A stretch of DNA of 50,868 nucleotides from Lachnospiraceae bacterium (GCA_017474455.1 JAFVHP010000039.1:1-50868), one strand, 5' to 3'; numbered from the stretch's first letter, positions 8,862-17,615 are shown. Program-made: numbers and translations. Notes: generated by a model not told the origin, from the letters alone.

Positions 8862-9734
8862 ATGAAGAGATTCAGGCGGACCCTGATATATATAAAGAGA
8901 CATTTTGACTTCCTGCTGCTGGATCTTTTTGCGTTCAGCCTTGCGTACTACGCTTCCGTATGGATACGCAGGTCCCTGAAGATCCCGATCCATCACAGCG
9001 AGCTGTTCATGGAATACGGGACCGTATGCATCATCATTTACTTTGTGATCGAGCTGCTGAACCAGAACCTGAACGGGATCATGTCCAGGAATTTCCCCAA
9101 GGAAGCGAAAGTCGTGCTCCTGCAGCAGCTGTCGACCTGGTCGGTCTATACGGTCTTCCTGTTCATGATCAAGGAAGCGCATCACTTTTCCAGGGCGATC
9201 TATGTGACGGCGTTCTTCATGTGTTCGTTTGTCGTGCTGATCGCGCGTTCGCTATGGAAGAACATCAGCAAGATGCATGAGCGCGCCGCGGAAAAACTGC
9301 TGATCGTCTGTGAATCCGCAAGGGCACAGAGCGTCCTTGCCAGAGTGCTTCCCGGTACCTTTGAAAATGAATATGATATCTGCGCCGTCATCATGAACGG
9401 CAGGGGAGAGGCGGATTACCACGACTGGTATCCGCATGCCGAAGGGCTGGAACACATTAATGATTTCCTGCCGGATCACAAGCTGCAGGCCGCCTATGTG
9501 GAACTGGACGATGCGGACGAAGAGGCCAGAACGATAGAACTGCTGCTGAACGCCGGTATCGTCGTGCACAGGAGCCTCGGCGACAGCCGCCTGAACTATG
9601 CGGGGCAGTATATCGATGACCTGAGCGGGCTTTCCGTCATTACGATAGACGGTACGGAGACGTCTCTGGTCAGCCGGGCGAACAAGTTCTGGAACAGGCT
9701 CAAAGCGGGCCTGCTCTTCAGGGATAACCAGTGA
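8862..9734 (+). CDS. Polyprenyl-phosphate sugar transferase-like protein without catalytic domain
   Basis: 290 residues. Four membrane segments (about 14-32, 54-72, 84-105 and 112-128) are followed by a Rossmann-like CoA-binding-type domain (about 140-270, starting EKLLIVCESARAQSVL). This is the N-terminal half of WbaP/PssY-type exopolysaccharide phosphoglycosyl transferases. The C-terminal bacterial sugar transferase domain, normally beginning with a KRxxDxxxS-like helix, is absent: the protein ends 35 residues after the Rossmann fold and no remnant follows. It may be a regulatory or scaffold protein or a truncated gene. GGAGAT lies nine bases before the start. Confidence 0.7.
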   Translation: MKRFRRTLIYIKRHFDFLLLDLFAFSLAYYASVWIRRSLKIPIHHSELFMEYGTVCIIIYFVIELLNQNLNGIMSRNFPKEAKVVLLQQLSTWSVYTVFLFMIKEAHHFSRAIYVTAFFMCSFVVLIARSLWKNISKMHERAAEKLLIVCESARAQSVLARVLPGTFENEYDICAVIMNGRGEADYHDWYPHAEGLEHINDFLPDHKLQAAYVELDDADEEARTIELLLNAGIVVHRSLGDSRLNYAGQYIDDLSGLSVITIDGTETSLVSRANKFWNRLKAGLLFRDNQ

Positions 9735-9799
9735 ACCTTTAAGAGATCAGTCTGACATAATGCAGCGTAACTGAGTATAAAGGAGAAACGGAGGCAGCC

Positions 9800-10510
9800 A
9801 TGGGAAACGAGATCAGTTACACAGTTAATAAGGTTAACGAAGATACCTGGATCATAGAGGAAGGCGGCGTGCGCTTTTTCCTTTTAAAAGGCACTGAAAA
9901 AGCACTCCTCATCGATTCCGGCATGATGATCCGCAACGCGCGTGATATCGCCGCTTCACTGACGGACCTGCCGGTATCGCTTCTGAACACACATGCCGAC
10001 ATGGACCATATCGGCAGCATCGCGCAGTTCGATTCATTCTACATGCATCCCGATGAAGAGGAAAACTACAGGCAGGGCGGCAGAGGCGGCACGATCATTC
10101 CGGTGAATGAAGGCGATGTGCTGGACCTTGGCGGCCGCAGGCTCGAGATCATCCACCTGCCCGGCCATACGCCCGGCAGCATAGCCATACTGGATATCAA
10201 TAACCGTGTCCTTATCAGCGGAGACCCGATCCAGGACGGCCATATCTTCATGTTCGGCACCTTCCGCAACATGGAAAAATATGTGGAAAGCCTTGAACAT
10301 CTGCAGACGTTCGAAGACAGGTTCGACGAGATCTGGCCTTCACATGCCACGCTTCCCGCGGACAAAGCCCTTATCGGACAGCTGATCTGCGGCGCGAAGA
10401 AGATCCTCGCCGGAGAAGCCGAAGACTGTGCGAAGGAAGCGGAATTCCACGGGAATAAGGTAAAAGCGTACGATCTTGGATTTGCGACCCTTCTCTGCAA
10501 CTTAGGCTGA
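9800..10510 (+). CDS. MBL-fold metallo-hydrolase
   Basis: 236 residues. Metallo-beta-lactamase fold motifs occur in order: NTHADMDHIGS (the HxHxDH site with the second His replaced by Asp-Met spacing typical of the family), HLPGHTPGSIAI, SGDPIQDG and a late His in WPSHATL. These bind one or two metal ions and hydrolyse esters, thioesters or phosphodiesters; glyoxalase II-like and lactonase-like members share this size. The specific reaction cannot be assigned. The start is supported by GGAGG 8 bases upstream. Confidence 0.88.
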   Translation: MGNEISYTVNKVNEDTWIIEEGGVRFFLLKGTEKALLIDSGMMIRNARDIAASLTDLPVSLLNTHADMDHIGSIAQFDSFYMHPDEEENYRQGGRGGTIIPVNEGDVLDLGGRRLEIIHLPGHTPGSIAILDINNRVLISGDPIQDGHIFMFGTFRNMEKYVESLEHLQTFEDRFDEIWPSHATLPADKALIGQLICGAKKILAGEAEDCAKEAEFHGNKVKAYDLGFATLLCNLG

Positions 10511-10528
10511 AGCATCCTTTAGCGGGAT

Positions 10529-10654
10529 ATGAACAGACTAAATGATCTGAAGTTTATCTTCGTCCATGGCCTCGCCGGATGGGGAAGCTATGATGACAGA
10601 TACAGAAGAATGCCTTACTGGGGGATGCGGATCATCTTCCGGTCGATTCCCTGA
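10529..10654 (+). pseudogene. Remnant of a lipase/esterase gene (N-terminal stub)
   Basis: ATG 10529 opens 41 codons whose product starts MNRLNDLKFIFVHGLAGWGS and continues to MPYWGMR before diverging and stopping. VHGLxGWG followed by PYWGM is how the catalytic domain of clostridial/staphylococcal-type lipases begins (oxyanion hole region). Similarity appears to end near 10630, exactly where the 3' end of the convergent LacI-family gene begins, as if a deletion joined the two. No nucleophile, Asp or His portion remains. It could instead be chance similarity in a short ORF. Confidence 0.5.
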
Positions 10655-11696
10655 AACAGACAGACGGATCTATCGTAATGCGGACCGCGTCATGCGTGTC
10701 CGCTTTATTTTGCGTGTTATCCTGTCCTGTGCTGCCGGATTCGAGGATGGAGATCAGAAGCCTTGATGCCTCCGTCCCGAATTCGCCGAAGGGGCTCTGG
10801 ATGGTGGTGATCTGCGGAGAGGCGATCATGCTGAGGCTGCTGTTGTCATATCCGGCGACGCGGATGTCTTCCGGTACCTTAAGACCATGCCGTTTAAAGA
10901 CATCCAGGCAGGCATAGGCGATCACGTCAGTTGCGCAGATTACAGCTTCCGGACGGCGGCTTTCGGGAAGAAGCGCGATCTTTTCGGCGGCTTTGGCCGC
11001 GGCAGTATAAATATAATAATCGTCTGAACATTCGGAAGTATACACGCACTCATAATAGTTTTGCTTATCGAACTGCAGGCCGTGTCCTTCCAGGGCGTCG
11101 GTCACACCCTTAAAGCGCTCTGTGCTGTAATCTGTTTCTTTCCTGACAGCCTTGTTGCTCATGCCGATGTAGGCGAATCTGGAGACCCCTCTATTTATCA
11201 GGGACTCCGTCATGATGGAGACGGCTTTGCGGTCGTTGCTGACGACACAGTAAGGATACGGGCAGGAAGGCTGCTCGCTGATCACTACGGTGGGTTTGTT
11301 GAAGGAAGGGATAGTACCGTTCGTGTCCAAGAAGATGATGCCCCTGATCAGATCGCTCCCGATGAGGTCGCGCTGGGGTTCCAGGACGTTGCTGCTGCCG
11401 CTCTCGTAATATCCCATCAGCAGTTTATAAGGCGTTTCCTTCAGCTTTTCCGCGACAGCCCTTATACAGGAAGAAAGAACCGGGGTGGACGTCAGGGGCA
11501 CGATCATGAGGATCGCCATCCCTGCGCCGCGGTTTAGGGCCTGGCCGATGATATTGGGATGAAAGTCCAGTTTTTCGATTGCTGCCAGCACACGCTCTTT
11601 CGTGGCGTTCCTTACATTTGCTTTGCCGCTTAAGACCCTGGAGACAGTCGCGGTGGAGACGCCGGCTTCGGAGGCTACATCGTAAATAGTGTACAT
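10632..11696 (-). CDS. LacI family transcriptional regulator
   Basis: 354 residues from ATG 11696 (MYTIYDVASEAGVSTATVSR), chosen because the helix-turn-helix starts there and AGGGAG lies 8-13 bases upstream; the longer ORF to 11891 would run through the divergent promoter. The HTH (residues 3-25) and hinge (SGKANVRNATKERVLAAIE) are followed by a periplasmic-binding-protein-like sensor domain (about 60-340) of normal length. It most likely represses the divergent amidohydrolase operon through the operator at 11773-11786, released by an unknown small ligand. Confidence 0.95.
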   Translation of the reverse strand: MYTIYDVASEAGVSTATVSRVLSGKANVRNATKERVLAAIEKLDFHPNIIGQALNRGAGMAILMIVPLTSTPVLSSCIRAVAEKLKETPYKLLMGYYESGSSNVLEPQRDLIGSDLIRGIIFLDTNGTIPSFNKPTVVISEQPSCPYPYCVVSNDRKAVSIMTESLINRGVSRFAYIGMSNKAVRKETDYSTERFKGVTDALEGHGLQFDKQNYYECVYTSECSDDYYIYTAAAKAAEKIALLPESRRPEAVICATDVIAYACLDVFKRHGLKVPEDIRVAGYDNSSLSMIASPQITTIQSPFGEFGTEASRLLISILESGSTGQDNTQNKADTHDAVRITIDPSVCFRESTGR

Positions 11697-11727
11697 TTCG
11701 TCGTGCTCCCTTTGGTGAGTTTGCTCC

Positions 11728-11756
11728 TTGACATAGATTATTCCATTCTTTAAACT
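11728..11756 (+). promoter_or_regulatory. Promoter of the amidohydrolase operon
   Basis: TTGACA at 11728-11733, a 17-base spacer and TAAACT at 11751-11756 form a good sigma-A type promoter. Transcription would start near 11763, about 10 bases before the LacI-type operator. On the other strand TTGCCT and AATAAT, 17 bases apart, could serve the repressor gene. Confidence 0.65.
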
Positions 11757-11772
11757 AAAAGGCAAGGGAGTT

Positions 11773-11786
11773 TGAAACCGGTTACA
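11773..11786. promoter_or_regulatory. LacI/CcpA-type operator (cre-like)
   Basis: TGAAACCGGTTACA fits the LacI-family/cre consensus TGWAANCGNTNWCA at every position. It lies in the 103-base space between the divergent regulator and amidohydrolase, just downstream of the inferred amidohydrolase transcription start, where bound repressor would block transcription. It could be the site of the adjacent regulator, of CcpA, or of both. Confidence 0.75.
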
Positions 11787-11805
11787 TTTTCGGCGGGGAA
11801 TGCAA

Positions 11806-13146
11806 ATGCAGGATTTCACTATTATCAAAAATATCCGCATCATCACCGGTATCGACGACATGGCCATTGAGAACGGCGCCATGATCATCATGAACCGTGA
11901 CCGGATCGAAGAAGACCGTATCCTTTACTGCGGATCCGCCCCTGAAGACGACAGCGCATATCTTAAACTGCTCCCTCCCGGCACTTCAGAAAACGATATA
12001 ACCGTGATGGATCTTTCGGAGGGAAGTTTTACCCTGCTTCCCGGCCTTATCAATACACATGTCCACCTGGACCTGGATCTTCCTTATCTTTCCTACAAAG
12101 CCGACCCCTGGGGGGATGCCTACAGAACGCTGGTCGTTTACAGACGGGCAGCCGAAGCGCTGATGTGCGGCGTCACCGCGCTGCGGGGCGTCGGTATCGT
12201 CGGCGAATGTGAGCTGGCGGTGCGCAAAGCCTTTGAAAATGAGATGCTGTTCGGTCCGAGGATCATCAGCTGCGGCAGCCCTCTTTCTCCGACCGGCGGC
12301 CATGGATGGCTGGTGCCGGGGACGATCGTCTGTGACGGCAAAGATGAATTTATCCGCGGCGTAAGGTCCCAGATCGCCCAGGGCGCGGACCAGATCAAGC
12401 TCCTGTATACGGGCGGCCTGGCCGGCGCGTATGAAGGGACCTATGATATCCAGATGACGGCGGAAGAGATAGCCGCATGCCTGGAGGTCGCGCACCGGAA
12501 CGGCAAAAAGGTCACAGCGCACCTGTCCAACGACAGGGCGATCCGCGAAGCGGTGGAACTGGGCATAGACTGCGTGGAACACGCCTACAGCCTGAGCGAA
12601 GCGACCGCGGAGCGCATGGCAAAAAAGGGCGTGTATTATTCCGCAACACTCTGCGTATCCCACAGCAATGACTATATGAGACGGCTCGGTGTGCCGGACT
12701 ATACCCTGAAAAAACAGGAAGAGGCCGCGAAAGGGCACCTTGAATCCTGCAGGAGGGCTGCGGCAGCAGGCGTTAAGATCTGTACCGGCACGGATCTTCT
12801 GCCGTCCGATCCGATCGACGGCACGAACGCCACTGTCAGGGAAGCGGAGCTCCTGGTGGAGGACGCGGGACTGTCTCCCATGGAAGCGATCATCGCAGCG
12901 ACCAGGAACGGGGCGGAGCTTCTGGGAATAGATGATGTCACAGGCACACTGGAATCCGGCAAGTCCGGGGATTTTATCATCGTGGAAGGAAAGCCGGATG
13001 AGAAGATCAGGGACTTAAGGAACCTACGCCTGGTTTCACGCGGCTGCCGCCTGGTATGGAGCAGTCTGCCGGTGATGGACAGGAATAATTACAGGATCAC
13101 GGCGCCTGGCATCGAGCTCGGCGGAGGTGTCTTTAAAAAATGGTAA
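11806..13146 (+). CDS. Amidohydrolase family protein (imidazolonepropionase-like)
   Basis: 446 residues from ATG 11806, favoured over ATG 11800 because GCGGGGA is better spaced. A beta-sandwich collar (about 1-65 and 385-446) encloses a TIM barrel with the metal motif NTHVHLD, the Lys region QIKLLYTGG, histidines in VTAHLSNDRAIREAVELG and CVEHAYSLS, and the late Asp in CTGTDLLPSD. The family includes imidazolonepropionase, prolidase-type and aryldialkylphosphatase-like hydrolases cleaving cyclic or linear amide bonds. It probably acts with the downstream isomerase-like enzyme. Regulated by the upstream operator. Confidence 0.9.
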   Translation: MQDFTIIKNIRIITGIDDMAIENGAMIIMNRDRIEEDRILYCGSAPEDDSAYLKLLPPGTSENDITVMDLSEGSFTLLPGLINTHVHLDLDLPYLSYKADPWGDAYRTLVVYRRAAEALMCGVTALRGVGIVGECELAVRKAFENEMLFGPRIISCGSPLSPTGGHGWLVPGTIVCDGKDEFIRGVRSQIAQGADQIKLLYTGGLAGAYEGTYDIQMTAEEIAACLEVAHRNGKKVTAHLSNDRAIREAVELGIDCVEHAYSLSEATAERMAKKGVYYSATLCVSHSNDYMRRLGVPDYTLKKQEEAAKGHLESCRRAAAAGVKICTGTDLLPSDPIDGTNATVREAELLVEDAGLSPMEAIIAATRNGAELLGIDDVTGTLESGKSGDFIIVEGKPDEKIRDLRNLRLVSRGCRLVWSSLPVMDRNNYRITAPGIELGGGVFKKW

Positions 13147-13187
13147 GCCTGGACCGTCCGAGGTCCGATACTGAACGGAGGAGAGAT

Positions 13188-14075
13188 ATGGCACTGAAAG
13201 TAGCGGCGGCACTGTATTCGGTCCGTGACGAAATGGCAAAGGATCCCTTTGCGGCAGTCAAAAGCGTCAGCGACCTCGGCTATAAATTCTATGAGACCTG
13301 CAACAACGATGTGGAAACGGACAACGGCTGCGGCTTCGGCATCAGCGCTGAAGAACTGAAGGATATCCTGGACGGATACGGGGCCAGGGTCATCAGCGCC
13401 CACCTGTATCCCTTCGGCAAGGCAGATCTGAAAGAGGTGATCCGTTACAATCAGGTCCTGGGCAACACGAACCTGGTGGACCCGGCTGAAAACTACGGGA
13501 CATACGACGACATCATGCAGGCCTGCGAAAGGATGAACAGCTGGGGCAGGATACTGGCGGATGAAGGCATGCATTTCGTCTATCACACGCACCAGAGGGA
13601 AAACATGATCTGCAATGGCAGCATGGTCCTTGACCTGATGGCGGACAATACCGATCCGGACCTGGTCTCCTTCGAGATCGATACGTTCTGGATGCTGCGC
13701 GGCGGCACGAACCCGGCTGAGATCCTCAGGCATTTCGGCAAAAGGGTCAGGCTGATACACCAGAAGGATTTCGCCTGGGACGCCCTGCAGGCCATCAATA
13801 TCGTCGGTATAACAGAAGAAGAAAGACAGATCCGCGGCGTGGGCTTCCCTTACGATCCCGTGGATCCGGAGGAACAGAAGAAAGGGCTGACCTGCTTTGC
13901 CGAAGTGGGGACCGGCCTGATGGATATCCAGAGCATCATCGACGCGGCAAACGAATATACGGCGGCAGAGTATATCATTCTGGAACAGGACCATACCAGG
14001 ATGAGCAGCCAGATCGATTCCCTGGCCGTCAGCAAGAAAGGTTTCGGAAAGTTCACCGGCATAGAGTGGGCGTAA
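13188..14075 (+). CDS. Sugar phosphate isomerase/epimerase-like TIM barrel
   Basis: 295 residues from ATG 13188 (MALKVAAALYSVRDEM), with GGAGGAG just upstream; the upstream in-frame ATG at 13140 overlaps the previous gene. AP endonuclease 2/xylose isomerase-like barrel with apparent metal ligands in YHTHQREN, SFEIDTFW, RLIHQKDF and CFAEVGTG. Family members isomerise or epimerise sugars or inositols, or act as dehydratases. It lies 41 bases after the amidohydrolase and is probably in the same operon. Confidence 0.88.
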   Translation: MALKVAAALYSVRDEMAKDPFAAVKSVSDLGYKFYETCNNDVETDNGCGFGISAEELKDILDGYGARVISAHLYPFGKADLKEVIRYNQVLGNTNLVDPAENYGTYDDIMQACERMNSWGRILADEGMHFVYHTHQRENMICNGSMVLDLMADNTDPDLVSFEIDTFWMLRGGTNPAEILRHFGKRVRLIHQKDFAWDALQAINIVGITEEERQIRGVGFPYDPVDPEEQKKGLTCFAEVGTGLMDIQSIIDAANEYTAAEYIILEQDHTRMSSQIDSLAVSKKGFGKFTGIEWA

Positions 14076-14162
14076 AGCCGCTGCCGCAACTTTTGGGAAT
14101 AGAACAGTATATATAAAAGCAATTGCAGCATTAACTTAAGTTCATGTACTTGGAGGGAAAAG

Positions 14163-15797
14163 ATGAAAAACAGAAAACTGACAGCACTCCTTCTTGCAGC
14201 GGGCATGGCTGTTTCAGTCCTTGCCGGATGCGCGGTACCGGGAGCAGCCACCGCGCCTGCAGCACCGCAGGAACCGGCGGCAGCAGTAGAGGAAGCCGCG
14301 GAAGAAGCAGCGGAAGCCGTTGAAGAAGCGGCCGAGGCAGTCGAAGCAGCAGTCGAGGAAACTGCCGCGGAAGCAGCCGGTGAATGGGAAGGCGAAGTTG
14401 ACGAGATCAACCTTCTCCTGCTGGACGTTCCCGGACTTGGTTCCAACTGCGGACCTATCGTGGAAAAGATGAACGAGATCACGGAAAAAGCCTGCGGCGT
14501 CCGCATCGGCGAGATCCGCTGGGCCGGTTTCGGTGATTATGCCACCAGCGTCAGCCTGGCAATGGCCAGCGGCGAGCAGACCGATATCATCACGATCATG
14601 CCTTCCGCTCCCGCTAACTTCATTACCCTGATGGCGAACGAACAGCTCATGGACATTACCGAGCTGATGGAGAACGAAGGCAAGGATGCCCTGGCCATGG
14701 TCCAGGATTATATTGCCGCTTATTCCAAGGACGGCAGGATCTACGGCCTTCCGCCTTACAGGAACTATGGCGCGTCCGCTTACCTGATCATGAAGAAGTC
14801 CACTCTTGAAGAACTCGGCCTCCTTGAAAAGGCGCAGAACCTGACGAACTGGACAGAAGTCGAAGAGATCCTCCAGGCCGTCAACGACAACACGAACATG
14901 TCCCCGATCGGCAGCGGCATCTATGTAGCCGGCAGCCTTTTCGGCGGCGACGCTTTTGCTGACGCTGTATCCTTCGATACACTCGGCGACCAGTACAGAC
15001 TGGTCTACACGGATAATGAAGGCAATGTTTCCGGCCTGATGGACAACGCGGATTACAGGGCGATGCAGGAAAGAGTCAAGGACTGGTATGACAAAGGCCT
15101 TGTTTACAAAGACCTTGTGACCAGCGAAGAACATCCCGACAACCTTCTGAAGGCCGGCGCTATCTTCTCGGCAGTCGAGATCTCCGAGATGGGCGTTGAG
15201 ACCGCAAAGAACGCGTCCCTCGGCTTTGAAGTCGTCTGCATAGATCTTGCCCAGCAGCTGATCGATTCCAAGACCCTCCAGAATATCGGTATGGCTATTC
15301 CCGTTACTTCTCAGGAACCGGAAGCGGCTGTCCGCTGGATCAATGAACTCTACACGAACCCCGAGCTCTGCAACCTGATCTCCTGGGGTATCGAAGGCGA
15401 AGACTATGTCGTGGAAGACGGCGTTGCCAGATATCCTGACGGCATCGACGCAGGCACGGTCCGCTATCATGAGCCCGACTACATGTTCGGCAACTATTTC
15501 TACATCTATCCCTGGAGCGGGGATACGGCTGATTTCAGGGAAAGAGCGGAAGCATATCTGAAGAGCGCTCCCCTTTCCGCGTTCCTCGGCTTCACACCCG
15601 ACCAGTCCGAACTTCAGAACACTGTAGCGGCCATCAACCAGGTCTACCAGACATACTGGAAACAGATCGCCTACGGTGTCTGGGATGATTCCGTATGGGA
15701 TGCCTACAAGGCTGACCTTGAAGTTGCCGGATTTGGCGATTTCCTCGGCGAATATCAGAAGCAGCTGGACGACTGGAAGGCTTCCAACGGCAAGTAA
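14163..15797 (+). CDS. ABC transporter substrate-binding lipoprotein (sugar family, DUF3502-like)
   Basis: 544 residues. Signal peptide with lipobox VLAGC (Cys23), then an Ala/Glu-rich linker (about residues 27-78), then a two-lobed solute-binding fold beginning VDEINLLLLDVPGL. The length and C-terminal region resemble the YtcQ/LipO-type proteins that deliver oligosaccharides to ABC permeases. No permease or ATPase gene is adjacent, so it must work with transporters encoded elsewhere. GGAGGG lies seven bases before the start. A strong terminator follows. Confidence 0.88.
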   Translation: MKNRKLTALLLAAGMAVSVLAGCAVPGAATAPAAPQEPAAAVEEAAEEAAEAVEEAAEAVEAAVEETAAEAAGEWEGEVDEINLLLLDVPGLGSNCGPIVEKMNEITEKACGVRIGEIRWAGFGDYATSVSLAMASGEQTDIITIMPSAPANFITLMANEQLMDITELMENEGKDALAMVQDYIAAYSKDGRIYGLPPYRNYGASAYLIMKKSTLEELGLLEKAQNLTNWTEVEEILQAVNDNTNMSPIGSGIYVAGSLFGGDAFADAVSFDTLGDQYRLVYTDNEGNVSGLMDNADYRAMQERVKDWYDKGLVYKDLVTSEEHPDNLLKAGAIFSAVEISEMGVETAKNASLGFEVVCIDLAQQLIDSKTLQNIGMAIPVTSQEPEAAVRWINELYTNPELCNLISWGIEGEDYVVEDGVARYPDGIDAGTVRYHEPDYMFGNYFYIYPWSGDTADFRERAEAYLKSAPLSAFLGFTPDQSELQNTVAAINQVYQTYWKQIAYGVWDDSVWDAYKADLEVAGFGDFLGEYQKQLDDWKASNGK

Positions 15798-15837
15798 AAC
15801 AGACAGACCGGACAAAGATAAATATTGTATGATCATT

Positions 15838-15878
15838 CCGACGGGGCTTTTCAGAGATGAAAGGCCCCTCGGTTTTTT
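15838..15878 (+). terminator. Rho-independent terminator after the substrate-binding protein gene
   Basis: The stem CCGA-GGGGC-TTTCA pairs with TGAAAGGCCCCTCGG around a short GAGA loop and is followed by six T at 15873-15878. It separates the binding-protein gene from the M24 peptidase. Confidence 0.88.
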
Positions 15879-15904
15879 CACATTCGTCCGCAGGGAGAGC
15901 AAAT

Positions 15905-17161
15905 ATGCTGAAACTGGATAAAACGAAAGATATCGCGCCGTTAAGGGAGCAGTGCATGGTCATGGACAGGCAGCTGGGGATCAGGATCAGCCGGATCCTC
16001 CCCGCCCTGATGGAGGAATGCGGCCTGGACATGTGGATCGTGCTCTGCAGGGAATACAATGAAGATCCCGTGTTCAGAGCCCTGGTCCCGTACAGGGTCA
16101 AAAACGCATCCAGGACCTCGTGCCTTGTATTTACGCTGGATAAGGACGGCACGTTCGGCGCTTACAACTTCGGAAGACCCGATCCGAGGCTGTCCCCATA
16201 TTATGAACATATGCATTTTCCCTCAAAGGGCCAGGACCAGTTTGAAAGCCTGCGGGAATTTATCGCGCTCAAAAAACCTCTGCGCGCGGCCGTCAACTGT
16301 TCGGGCGTAAGCGCCATGGCGGACGGGCTGTCCAAAACGATGTGGGATAAACTGGAGAAGTGCCTTGGCAGTATCGTCCCTGTCGAAAGCGATATAGCCA
16401 TCCGGCTGCTGGAGACCCGTACGGACGAAGAACTTGAACTGTACAGGGAAGCATACCGGATCACGACAGACATTCTCGCGGAGGCCTATTCCCCGGAGGT
16501 CATCCGTCCGGGGATCACGACCACAGCGGACGTGGAATGGTTCATCGCGCAGCGTATCAACGATATGGGCCTTGTCGCATGGTTTTCGCCGGACGTGGAC
16601 CTGCAGAGAAAAGGGCTGGATGAACAGAGGACGGCAGATACAGTCATTCAAAAAGGCGATCTTCTGCATACGGATATGGGGCTGGTATATTATGGCCTGC
16701 ACACGGATATGCAGCGTCTGGCTTATGTATTGAACGACGGCGAGGAACAGATCCCGGAAGGACTGCTGCGGGGACATTCGAACTGCCGCCGCTTCCAGGA
16801 CATCGTCTGCGGCCGGATCAGAGCCGGCAGATCCGGAAACGAAGTGTTTCACAGCGCAGTCGAGGAAGCGGTCCGCGCCGGCCTTTCGCCGATGCTGTAT
16901 TCGCATCCTGTAGGCCTCTACGGACACGCGGCGGGACCGATGATCGGCCTCTATGACTGCCAGGGCGATGTCCCCGGGACGGGAGAACTCCTGATCCATG
17001 ACAAGACCTGCTATGCCCTGGAACTGAACACGACAGAAAGCGTTCCCGAGTGGGACGGGCAGAAAGTCTGCTTCATGCTGGAAGAGACGATCCTGTTCCA
17101 TAACGGACGGGTCAGCTTCGCCGGGGAAGGAAGGGACAGGATCACTCTCATCCGCGGCTGA
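15905..17161 (+). CDS. M24 family metallopeptidase (Xaa-Pro aminopeptidase-like)
   Basis: 418 residues from ATG 15905 (MLKLDKTKDIAPL), with GGGAGAG upstream; the longer ORF begins inside the terminator. An N-terminal creatinase-like domain (about 1-165) precedes a pita-bread domain with the metal ligands in HTDMGLVYYGLHTDMQR (two Asp), SHPVGLYGHAAGP (His) and two late Glu in ALELNTTES and MLEETILF. It probably removes N-terminal residues from proline-containing peptides. Transcribed separately from the preceding gene. Confidence 0.9.
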   Translation: MLKLDKTKDIAPLREQCMVMDRQLGIRISRILPALMEECGLDMWIVLCREYNEDPVFRALVPYRVKNASRTSCLVFTLDKDGTFGAYNFGRPDPRLSPYYEHMHFPSKGQDQFESLREFIALKKPLRAAVNCSGVSAMADGLSKTMWDKLEKCLGSIVPVESDIAIRLLETRTDEELELYREAYRITTDILAEAYSPEVIRPGITTTADVEWFIAQRINDMGLVAWFSPDVDLQRKGLDEQRTADTVIQKGDLLHTDMGLVYYGLHTDMQRLAYVLNDGEEQIPEGLLRGHSNCRRFQDIVCGRIRAGRSGNEVFHSAVEEAVRAGLSPMLYSHPVGLYGHAAGPMIGLYDCQGDVPGTGELLIHDKTCYALELNTTESVPEWDGQKVCFMLEETILFHNGRVSFAGEGRDRITLIRG

Positions 17162-17256
17162 ATTTTTCCTGTTTTCCATTCAGGAAACTGCATATATACT
17201 GTATATAGGTTTTGCAGCCGAAAATATGTTTATGACCAGCAGCGGGAGGAAGAAAT

Positions 17257-17601
17257 ATGCTCACGATCGACAGCCTGAAAGCTTTTGGCGCGGATACAGA
17301 CGAAGGACTGGGAAGATGCATGGGGAGTGAAAGTCTCTACCTGAGACTGACCGGCATCGTCCTTCAGGATCAGGGTTTTGAGAAACTGCAGAAAGCCGTG
17401 GAAGAAAACGACCTGGATGCGGCATTTGAAGCCGCGCATGCCTTGAAGGGCGCCCTCGGCAACCTTTCCCTGACGCCGATATATAAACCTGTCTGCGATA
17501 TCACGGAGCTCCTCCGCAGCAGGACCGAAACGGATTACGCACCGCTTGTCGCACAGATCCTGGAGGGAAGAGACAGGCTCAAAGAGCTGGCCGAAGGCTG
17601 A
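17257..17601 (+). CDS. Orphan HPt (histidine phosphotransfer) domain protein
   Basis: 114 residues, a single HPt four-helix bundle with phospho-acceptor His61 in FEAAHALKGALGNLSL. HPt proteins pass phosphate between response-regulator receiver domains in phosphorelays. No histidine kinase or response regulator lies in the window, so partners are elsewhere. The start has GGGAGGAAG six bases upstream. It is followed 14 bases later by the transglutaminase-like lipoprotein. Confidence 0.85.
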   Translation: MLTIDSLKAFGADTDEGLGRCMGSESLYLRLTGIVLQDQGFEKLQKAVEENDLDAAFEAAHALKGALGNLSLTPIYKPVCDITELLRSRTETDYAPLVAQILEGRDRLKELAEG

Positions 17602-17615
17602 ATACCTGTTCCGTC

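Noticed and set aside
14214-15902. 562-residue minus-strand ORF opposite the substrate-binding protein gene
   Set aside because: It lies fully antisense to a well-supported lipoprotein gene and arises from strong third-position GC bias.
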